Part shown: one piece after another, positions 28,963-35,803 of the stretch
Layout of the letters: each line of letters begins with the position of its first letter
Numbering within the stretch: position 1 is the stretch's first letter
Made by a program: the position numbers and the translations under genes
The notes under the pieces: generated by a model
Databases searched by the model: none
Told to the model about the DNA's origin: nothing
The model's input: the letters and a program-made list of their open reading frames with translations, nothing else
DNA from: CAVROT01 sp963722905
GTDB taxonomy: Bacteria > Pseudomonadota > Alphaproteobacteria > Rhodobacterales > Rhodobacteraceae
Direction: 5' to 3'
NCBI GenBank assembly: GCA_963722905.1
Contig: CAVROT010000006.1
Span: forward strand, 284,876-348,875
DNA length: 64,000 nt

Positions 28963-29304
28963 ACTTTCCATGGCCGGTCTTTCGTTCGAAGGACAAGGGG
29001 TTTTCCCAGCCGACGGCTGGATGTCGAGGCCAAGGATTGTAGAAGCCATTGATATGTTCGAAGTGGGCCAGCTCGGCGGTTCGCCGTGTCGACCGGGATC
29101 GTCTTCAGATCAGCTCGGCCTTGAGGGTTTTCAGGAAAGTGACGAGGATCAGGGAACAGTCCTGTTGATTGATTTCCCGACGTAGGACGGCGGCGTCGTC
29201 GCGGCAGTTTCCTTTACCACTCATCGACGGTTCCAGCCCATGCCGGCGAAGGACCTTCCGATAGTCGTGGGAGCGATATTGGCCGCCGCGGTCGCCATGC
29301 GGCC
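28963..29304 (-). pseudogene. IS3-family transposase (OrfB) C-terminal remnant
   Basis: Minus-strand frames preserve the end of an IS3-type integrase-like transposase. HGDRGGQYRSHDYRKVLRRHG, SMSGKGNC and FLKTLKAELI come first; then, in another frame, LAHFEHINGFYNPWPRHP and LSFERK. The normal spacing after SMSGKGNC is broken by an insert of about 40 bases containing the palindrome AACAGGACTGTT, and a stop follows AELI. The remnant runs from the border of the 128-base repeat (29305) to within three bases of the tRNA-Arg CCA. It is non-functional. Confidence 0.82.
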
Positions 29305-29432
29305 CTTCCGGCAGATTGCTTCGCAATGGCCTGCCCATCGCCCGGCAGGGCATGCTTGCATGCCCGACAGGGGGCAATGGATGGGCCCGTGCGGCCCGTG
29401 CTGCCCGGCCGGATCCCCAAGGGCGGGCAGAT
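29305..29432 (+). repeat. 128-base island repeat, copy 1
   Basis: This segment matches 32502-32629 in inverted orientation at roughly 90% identity by eye. It contains an imperfect long palindrome centred on GCATGCTTGCATGC (29350-29363) and a hairpin ATTGC-TTC-GCAAT at its left end. It abuts the IS3 OrfB remnant exactly. No coding function was recognised. Confidence 0.85.
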
Positions 29433-29810
29433 GGCGTCGGTCCCTGCGGACGGGGCCTGCGATACCGTTCGCCGGCGGGCTCGAACGGTCGTCCATCGGC
29501 CCCGGACCGATGGCGGCCAGATGCCTCACCTCCGATCGCCGGACCGCCGAACTCCGGGTCCGCATCCAGTGCCCCCTCCCGCACATGCCGGGCATGTGCT
29601 GCCGGGCAGCGGGCAGGGTCATGCGCAGCAGGGTCCCGGGAGGGGCCGCCCCCGACCGTTTCACCGCCCCGGGCATCCCCGTTACGCGACCCGTCGGCTG
29701 ACCCCGACTGGGGAAAGAGAACGCTCGCAACTCGGGCGCTCCGCTCGAATTGGCCATCTACCACAATCGATGAACAAGGAGTGATGACGCGTAATGAATA
29801 ATGTGCCTGA
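29433..29810. other. Non-coding remnant DNA with palindromes
   Basis: No credible gene. Visible structures are a copy of a short palindromic element (29490-29514, related to 31112-31138) and a near-perfect palindrome GCACATGCC-G-GGCATGTGC at 29581-29599. The last 100 bases before the permease gene are visibly less GC-rich than the rest. Confidence 0.6.
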
Positions 29811-30644
29811 TCATCCTTTCACCGCGCCTCCAGTAAGCCCTTGAATGAATGATTTCTGTGCGACGGAATAAGCTGCGATAATCGGAAGGACGGAGCTGAC
29901 CGAGGCAGCCATCAGCGTTCCCCATTCTATACCGCTGTCTGTAATGAAGAAGTATATCCCGACCTGGATCAGCCGGTTATCGTCCGAAAAAGTCAGGGCA
30001 TAGCTGATGAGGAACTCGTTCCAGATCATCACGAACACCAGCACCGCACCTGCCATGAGCCCGGGACGCATGAGCGGTAGCACGACACGGTAGAATGCAC
30101 CGGCTTGGGTGCAGCCGTCGATGCGCGCGGCCTCTTCGAGCTCATCGGGAATCGCGGCGGCAAATCCCCTCAGCAACCAGACCAGCGTCGGGATGAGCCA
30201 CGCCGAATAGACCAGGATCAGCGCCCAGAGCGTGTCATAGAGTTGGACTTTGACGGATAGAAGATAGAGCGGGACGATCACGGCGATCCCGGGGATCATG
30301 ATCGTGATCCACATCGCCATCATCAGCCCCGACCTTCCGCGGAACGGCATCTTGGCGACGGCGTAAGCCGCGTGCACTGCCAGTGTCAGGCCGATCACGA
30401 GCGTCGCCGCCACGACCCAGATCGTGTTTGTCAGATATGTCACGAACCGTTCATTGAATACGGCCATGCGGTAATTATCGAGCGTCGGCGTGCGCGGCCA
30501 CCACGTTGCCGGGGAAGCGTGCGTCTCGGTCAGGGGTTTGAGAGATGTCGAGATGCCCCAGAGGATCGGTATCAGGGTGAATACCGTGGCGGCGATCAGC
30601 ACCGCATAGGTCCCCACCACCGGCCAGGCGATGCGACGGCTCAT
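29811..30644 (-). CDS. Carbohydrate ABC transporter permease, MalG type
   Basis: The 277-residue protein has six predicted transmembrane helices starting at residues 9-30. The EAA loop is EAARIDGCTQAGAFYRVVLP, diagnostic of the second permease of binding-protein-dependent sugar importers. Base composition is noticeably lower in G+C than flanking core genes, suggesting horizontal origin. Its partner permease upstream is truncated (30641-30768) and no ATPase or binding protein is present, so the transporter cannot work as it stands. This gene is a stranded fragment of a former operon. Confidence 0.88.
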   Translation of the reverse strand: MSRRIAWPVVGTYAVLIAATVFTLIPILWGISTSLKPLTETHASPATWWPRTPTLDNYRMAVFNERFVTYLTNTIWVVAATLVIGLTLAVHAAYAVAKMPFRGRSGLMMAMWITIMIPGIAVIVPLYLLSVKVQLYDTLWALILVYSAWLIPTLVWLLRGFAAAIPDELEEAARIDGCTQAGAFYRVVLPLMRPGLMAGAVLVFVMIWNEFLISYALTFSDDNRLIQVGIYFFITDSGIEWGTLMAASVSSVLPIIAAYSVAQKSFIQGLTGGAVKG

Positions 30645-30768
30645 GTCGCGCCTTCCTGCGGCCGTAGTACCCGGACATAGGCCAGCGTGAATGCGACGTT
30701 GAGGGCAAAGATAATGACCGCGCCCGACGAAGACAGACCCATCTGGTAATCCCGGAACGCGGCCTGAA
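30641..30768 (-). pseudogene. MalF-type ABC permease, C-terminal fragment cut by an IS
   Basis: Only the last 41 residues remain (QAAFRDYQMGLSSSGAVI through AYVRVLRPQEGAT), including the final transmembrane helix of a MalF-type permease. The stop overlaps the start of the downstream permease (ATGA coupling). The reading frame is broken at 30769, where the left end of an IS3-type element begins. The rest of the gene is not present on the other side of the IS. Confidence 0.82.
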
Positions 30769-31111
30769 TGAACCGCTCCGGGTTTGCCGGGGGCTCCGAC
30801 TTCTCAGTGGGATGGAGCATCGTGAGCAAGACCACGAGCAGGTTTTCACCTGAAGTGCGCGAGCGCGCTGTGCGGACGGTTCTCGGCGGCGCGGGCCGGC
30901 ACGGGTCCCGCCGGCAGGCGATCGTGTCGATTGCCGCCAAGATCGGTTGCCCGGCGGACACGCTGGACGACCGGGTCAGCAAGGCCGGGGCCGACAGCGG
31001 CCGGCGCGCAGGCATCCCCACCGAGATGACCGGGAAGACGAAGGCGCCGGAACGCGAGGACCGCGAGCTTCGCCAGGCGAACGGGATCCTGCGCAAGGGC
31101 GAGACCATTGT

Positions 31112-31138
31112 CCGCCATCGGTCCGAGGACGATGGTCG
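31112..31138 (+). repeat. Short palindromic insert in the IS3 transposase
   Basis: The segment GCCATCGGTCCG-A-GGACGATGG and its flanks interrupt the conserved LRK/FAMAE junction of the transposase. A closely related segment occurs inverted at 29490-29514 in the same island (GCCATCGGTCCG shared exactly). Confidence 0.65.
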
Positions 31139-31200
31139 AGCGCATGTTTCGCGATGGCCGAGCCCGACCGCCGGTCGACGCGATGGTGGGGTTCGTTGAC

Positions 31201-31236
31201 GCGCACGGGGATGCGCACGGGGGTGCGCACGGGGTC
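31201..31236 (+). repeat. Triplicated 12-base unit in the transposase remnant
   Basis: Three tandem copies of GCGCACGGGGNN encode DAHGDAHGGAHG-type repeats where the intact family has a single AHG. It is a local duplication in dead coding DNA. Confidence 0.85.
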
Positions 31237-32205
31237 GGGCCGATCCGTGCGGTGCTGCCGATCGCCCCTTCCACCTGCTGCGCGCGTCTGGCGAAGCGGG
31301 CCGATCCGACGCGTCTGTCGGAGCGTGCCCGCCGCGATGTCGCCCCGCGACCCGTGATCCGGCGCGCTTGCGAGGAGAACCGGCGGGTGTCAGGCGTCCG
31401 CAGGATCCGGCGGCGGCTCGTCCGTGAAGGGTTCGACGTCGCGCGTTGCACGGTGGCACGGCTGATGACGGATATGGGCATTTGGGGGCATCATCCGCGG
31501 CAGGCCGCACCGAACGACGATCCCGGACGAAAAGGCCCCATGCCCGCTGGACAAGGCGAACCGCCAGTTCCGGGTGCCCGCGCCGGACATGCTCCGGGTC
31601 AGCGATTTCACCTGCGTGGCCACCTGGAAGGGGTTCGTCTCGGTCGCCTTTCGTCATCGACGCCTGCGCCCGCCGGATCGTCGGCCGGCGGGCGAGCCGA
31701 ACAGCGCACGCAGGCGTCGTGCCCGATGCCCTCGAACAGGCTGTTCACGGTCGCCGCCCGGTCAAGGGCGCGGGGCGCGTCCGCCATTCCGACCAAGGGG
31801 TCGCAATACCTGTCCATCAGATACGCCGAGAGGCTGGGCGAGGCGGGCAACGCGCCCTCCGCCGGCAGCGTCGGTGACAGCCGTGACAACGCCCTGGCGG
31901 AAACAATCGACGGTCCCTTCAAGGCAGGGGTCATCCACCGCCGCGGGCCATGGCGCGATTTCCCAAGCCGTCGGATATGCCACCCTCGAATGGGTGGATC
32001 GGTTCGACACCCGCCGCCTCCTCGAGCCGATCGGAAACATCCCGCCGGCGCCAGCGGAGCCAGACTTCACCGCGGCTCCGGAAACCGACAACACGGCCGC
32101 GCAACCAACCGAAATCAGCCTCCGGCAAACCCGGAGCGGTTCGAGGTCGTTGCCCATTGCGCCCGAACCGATGGCGCCCCGGCGGGCGACCGGACAGGCC
32201 CCGCC

Positions 32206-32445
32206 CTTTTTCGGAATGTCGCGCTCCTGCGACATACGCACCGGCTCTCGCTTCGGACGCCGGATCCCGGTGTCCTTCCCGCTTCCGCTTGTCGACGCCT
32301 CCGCGAACGTCTTCTTCCAGGCACAGAGCGAATACGGGCCGACCCCGAGCCGCCCCGACGCCGCCCTGACCGGGCAGCCCCGCTCGGTGATCTGCGCGAC
32401 CGCCTCCCGCTTGAAACCGTCGCCGGACCCGCTGCTGCCCATCAT
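32206..32445 (-). pseudogene. IS3-family OrfA remnant of a second element
   Basis: Minus-strand translation shows FKREAVAQITERGCPVRAAS, GRLGVGPYSLCAWKKTF and RMSQERDIPKK, the helix-turn-helix and leucine-zipper parts of an IS3-type OrfA. This differs from the OrfA of the 30769-32143 element. It ends about 60 bases from that element's right terminus and is missing its OrfB, part of which may be the remnant at 28963-29304 in the same orientation. Confidence 0.78.
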
Positions 32446-32501
32446 CGCCTCATTGCCTCAGAATTTAGGAAGAATACGTCCACGAACCACGGGGCTATCC
32501 A

Positions 32502-32629
32502 ATCCGCCCGCCCTCGGGGATCCGGCCGGGCAGGCCGGGCCGCACGGGCCCATCCATTGCCCCCTGTCGGGCATGCAAGCATGCCCGACAGGGCAATGGG
32601 CAGGCGATCGCGAAGCAATCCGCCGGGAG
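32502..32629 (-). repeat. 128-base island repeat, copy 2 (inverted)
   Basis: Inverted copy of 29305-29432. In this copy the internal palindrome is nearly perfect over 46 bases (32554-32599): arms of about 21 pairs ending in GGGCATGC/GCATGCCC around an AA loop, with one 2-base bulge. It lies between an IS5-type remnant and an IS3 OrfA remnant. Confidence 0.85.
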
Positions 32630-32640
32630 GGGCCCTGCCG

Positions 32641-33240
32641 GGAGGGGCCGACGCCGCTGCCGGTGAGCCCGGCTGCGCGGACCTCGGGGGTCGTCTCGTC
32701 GACAGCGCGGTGGACCTTGGGCCGGACGCGCCTGCGGGCCCCGCCGTGCGTATGGGCATGCCATCTGTCACCCGGCAGTGGTTTGCTTGCAAACCACTCA
32801 GAGGGCGCCTTCGCCCCGCACCCGATGCCGGAGCCGTCCACTGCCCGACAGGGTATCGCGCCGTGATGTCCCGACAGGGGACGCGCAGGTGCAGCGGGTC
32901 GCCGCTGCCGCGGCAGGGCAGCCGCACGGCCAGCGTCTTCTGCCTTCGGCATGGCGTCGAGACCCCCGGCACCGGCCAGTCGAGCCCTGCCAGCTTCGGC
33001 AGGCCGGCGACAAGGCCCGTCGTCTGCCGAAGCGGCAGCCCGGACGGGACCCCGATCGCGAGAGACGCCTGGATCGCGGCGTCCGAAAAGGTCTGCCGGC
33101 GCCCGCGCCTGCCCGACGGAGCTGCGCGCCGGGTCATGCCGGGATCGAACCGGACGCACGGCGCGCCGCGCTTGCGCGGCGATGCGCTGCAGGCGGACCA
33201 GTTCAGGGTACGGTAAGCGGATGGGTGCGGGCCCGGCCAT
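32641..33240 (-). pseudogene. IS5-family transposase remnant
   Basis: Minus-strand frames preserve the first 60% of an IS5-type DDE transposase: APSGRRGRRQTFSDAAIQA, LRQTTGLVAGLPKLAGLDWP, STPCRRQKTLAV and RGSGDPLHL. In another frame follow WHAHTHGGARRRVRPKVHRA and DETTPEVRAAGLTGS. The stretch between DPLHL and WHAH is expanded by at least two short inserts carrying CCCTGTCGGG and the palindrome GTTTGCTTGCAAAC. The C terminus is absent, replaced by the 128-base repeat. It is dead. Confidence 0.8.
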
Positions 33241-33518
33241 GCTGCCGGCCCCGCGATGTGGCTCCCAAGCGGGCCGCGCGCAGCAATGCCATGCCGGCCA
33301 CTCGATTTTCCTTTATTTACTTGACGCGGCCGTACCTTCCGTGTGGCGGAAGGTCGGTTATAGCCGTCTTGGAATAGCGACTTTCGGAACATCCTCCGGG
33401 ATAGGGCGACAAGCGCCCGAGGCTGGATTGCTCGAAAGTTGAGGCCGTCTTGAGGTCCGAGAGAATGACCGGACGCTTACCCAAGGCCGACATCCTGCAC
33501 GCAGCGCCGGCCCCAGGA
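33241..33518. other. Spacer between the island and serS
   Basis: No gene recognised. It contains a 7-base-pair hairpin (CCTTCCG...CGGAAGG, 33335-33353) and an AT-rich patch near 33305-33322, unusual for this genome, which probably belongs to the right edge of the accessory region. Confidence 0.5.
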
Positions 33519-34815
33519 TCAGGCCAGCGCGCCTTGTGACGTGATCCGGGTGGCGCCGCCGATCCAGGGGGCGAGGGCGGGCGGCAGCGCGACCGATCCG
33601 TCGGCCTGCTGGCCGTTTTCCAGCACCGCGATCAGCGTGCGCCCGACGGCCAGACCGGATCCGTTCAGCGTGTGGGGGAACCGCGGCTTGCCGTCGTCGC
33701 CGCGCACGCGGGCGTTCATGCGGCGTGCCTGGAAGGGGCCGCAGTCGGACACCGACGAGATCTCGCGGTAGGTGTCCTGGCCGGGCAGCCAGACCTCGAT
33801 GTCGTGGGTCCGCGTGCCGCCGAAGCCCGTGTCGCCGCTGCACAGAAGCATCGTGCGGTAGGGCAGGTCCAGACCGCTCCAGCACCGTCTCGGCCTGGCG
33901 CGTCATGCGGGCGTGCTCGGCCGCGCTGTCCTCGGGCGCGACGATCGACACCATCTCGACCTTCTCGAACTGGTGCTGGCGCAGCATGCCGGCGGTGTCG
34001 CGCCCGGCGCTGCCGGCCTCGGACCGGAAGCACAGCGAATGGGCGCACATCCGGATCGGCAGGTCGGCCGCATCCATCAGCAGCCCCGCGACGGTGTTGG
34101 TCAGCGTCACCTCCGAGGTGGGGATCAGCCACAGGTCGTCCGACGTGCGATAGCTGTCCTCGGCGAACTTGGGCAGCTGTCCGGTACCGGTCATCGCGGC
34201 GTCGCGGACCATGACGGGGCCGTTCACCTCGGTCAGGCCGTGCTCGGTGGTGTGCAGGTCCAGCATGAACTGCGCCAGCGCCCGGTGGAGGCGGGCCATC
34301 GCGCCGCGCATCAGCACGAAGCGGGCGCCCGACAGTTTTGCCGCGGTGGCGAAGTCCAGCCCGCCAGCCGCGGTGGCGGCCGGAATGTCGTAATGCTGGA
34401 GGGGCGCGAAATCGAACGCGGGCGGCGTTCCGAGGCGACGCAACTCCACGTTCGCTGTCTCGTCGAGGCCGTCGGGCACGTCTGGGGCGAGGATATTGGG
34501 CAGGGTCAGCAGGTGGTCGGCCAGGGCGGCGTCGGCACGGGCGGCCTCGGCCTCCAGCGCGGCGATCTCGTCCTTCCTGGCGGCGGCGGTGGCGCGCAGC
34601 GCGGCGAACCGGGCGTCGTCGCCGGCCGCCTTGGCGGCGCCGGCGTCGCGGGCGGCCGCCTTCTGGTCGGCGCGGGCCGTCTCGGCGGCGTGGATGGCGG
34701 CGCGGCGGGCGTCGTCGCGCGCCAGCACCTCGGCCGCGGCGCCGTTCAGGCCGCGCCGCGTCATGGCGGCGTCGAAGGCGCCGGGATCGTCGCGAATGGC
34801 GCGGATGTCGTGCAT
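33519..34815 (-). pseudogene. serS: Seryl-tRNA synthetase SerS, single-base frameshift
   Basis: SerS charges tRNA-Ser and is essential. From ATG 34815 the frame encodes the N-terminal coiled-coil tRNA-binding arm (Ala/Arg-rich, residues about 30-100) and the class-II core through motif 2 (FRSEAGSAGRDTAGM) to AETVLER. There it shifts. The expected continuation, with MLLCSGDTGFGGTRTHDIEV, ISSVSDCGPFQARR and the motif 3 region LNGSGLAVGRTL, is in another frame running to the stop at 33519. One extra A at about 33873 (plus strand) accounts for it; without it the enzyme is 431 residues, the normal size. No second serS is visible. A sequencing error is more likely than a true null allele. Confidence 0.9.
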
Positions 34816-34882
34816 GGATGGGCTCCGGGCGGTGTGCCGCGCCGCTATGACGGATTGCGGCCGGATTTGGAACGGGTCGGGA

Positions 34883-35677
34883 TCAGTCGGCGGCGGGCGG
34901 ATCGAACTCGGTCGGGTCGAAGACGACGGCGAGGCTCTGCAACGCGCCCAGCCGCGCGACCATCACGCCTGCAACGCGCCATTCGCGGCCCACCTGCACC
35001 AGCACCGGAGCGCCCGACATGCCGGAGACGGCCGGACAGCCCAGCGTGATGCCGCGCCCGCTTTGCGCCGTCACCGGGCAGGCGGTGACGCTGCGGGCGA
35101 TGGCGCCCGGGCGGTCGGGATAGGACGCGACGACGACGCGGGCGCCCATGGGCGGCGGCGGAGCCATGGCCAGCGGCATGGTATCGGGCGGGGCCTGCGC
35201 CAGATCCATGACCGCGAGGTCGCGCCACCAGGCGGGGCTGCCGACCGCCCGGGGCAGACGCTGGAACCGGGCTGTCCGGTCCCGCCGCGCCCCCTCCGGT
35301 TCGCCGATGCCGGTGACGAACAGCGCGCCGGCGCGGCCCTGCGGACCCTGCGGCCCGACGCAATGGCCCGCCGTCACGATCCGGCGCTCCCCCACCAGCG
35401 CCGCTGTGCACCCGGACGACCCGGCATGGTCCGGCCCCAGCCGCCCGACGGCGGCCAGCACCTCCGGCCCCGGCATCGGCTCGTCCGCGACGGCCGGCAG
35501 AACCCCGATCAGCGACAGGGCCGCAAGGACAACAGACGTCGCCCGGAAAGCCCGTCGCGGCCGCGCGCGCGCCGCCGGTCCGCCTGAATCCCCACCTCCG
35601 CGGCGCTGGACCGGTGCACCGGCATGCGGCGCCGAACGCCGGGGCCTGCCGGAATCGGTGGGGGAGCGATGGCTCAT
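34883..35677 (-). CDS. Trypsin-like serine protease
   Basis: The 264-residue frame ends in a chymotrypsin-fold domain. The triad is visible: His in TAGHC, Asp in RDLAVMDLA, Ser in SGMSGAPV (a GxSG motif). A signal-like hydrophobic segment (SVVLAALSLIGVLPAVADE) precedes it, pointing to export to the periplasm. The 45 residues before that segment are Arg/Gly-rich and not typical, so the true start may be downstream of 35677. Substrate unknown. It is downstream of and divergent from the DEAD-box helicase gene. Confidence 0.8.
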   Translation of the reverse strand: MSHRSPTDSGRPRRSAPHAGAPVQRRGGGDSGGPAARARPRRAFRATSVVLAALSLIGVLPAVADEPMPGPEVLAAVGRLGPDHAGSSGCTAALVGERRIVTAGHCVGPQGPQGRAGALFVTGIGEPEGARRDRTARFQRLPRAVGSPAWWRDLAVMDLAQAPPDTMPLAMAPPPPMGARVVVASYPDRPGAIARSVTACPVTAQSGRGITLGCPAVSGMSGAPVLVQVGREWRVAGVMVARLGALQSLAVVFDPTEFDPPAAD

Positions 35678-35803
35678 CGCACCAGACTGACCGCGGTGGC
35701 GACGAAGGGCCAGCGCTCTTCGGCCGCCGCGCCCGCCGCCTATACATCCGCTGCCGTGCGGCATAGGTGCCGTGTTCGCCACGCCGCCCGGAGGCCGCCC
35801 GCC

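Larger units (their letters stand above)
30822..32085 (+). pseudogene. IS3-family transposase OrfA-OrfB, multiple frameshifts
   Basis: OrfA is recognisable from a GTG at 30822 (KTTSRFSPEVRERAVRTVL, EREDRELRQANGILRK). OrfB pieces lie in three frames: VLPIAPST, REGFDVARCTVARLMTDMG, NRQFRVPAPDMLRVSDFTC, RIVGRRASRTAHAGVVPDAL, VGDSRDNALAETIDG and LEPIGNIPPA. The OrfA/OrfB junction holds an extra palindromic insert of about 45 bases (31100-31145), and a 12-base unit is triplicated at 31201-31236. At least four frameshifts are needed to restore the protein, so it is inactive. Confidence 0.85.
30769..32143 (+). mobile_element. Decayed IS3-family insertion sequence, about 1.37 kb
   Basis: The ends are matching inverted repeats. 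The left begins TGAACCGCTCCGGGTTTGCC (30769 on); the right (32122-32143) is its reverse complement except for the terminal base. The interior encodes a frame-damaged OrfA/OrfB transposase on the plus strand. No target-site duplication is visible: the left flank is an ABC permease and the right flank is a different IS3 remnant. The surroundings were therefore rearranged after insertion. Confidence 0.85.

Noticed and set aside
29105..29764. 219-codon minus-strand frame as a new protein
   Set aside because: Only its last 70 codons match anything (IS3 OrfB); the rest crosses the 128-base repeat and non-coding DNA.
33321..33363. Promoter TTGACG with TTATAG
   Set aside because: Spacing of about 31 bases is far too long and no downstream gene on that strand uses it.
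32442..33392. 316-codon intact IS5 transposase
   Set aside because: Family similarity stops after residue 170 of this frame and resumes in another; catalytic residues of the C-terminal part are missing.
28961..33518. Prophage or integrative element
   Set aside because: No integrase, phage structural gene or attachment-site duplicate was recognised; only IS remnants and repeats.
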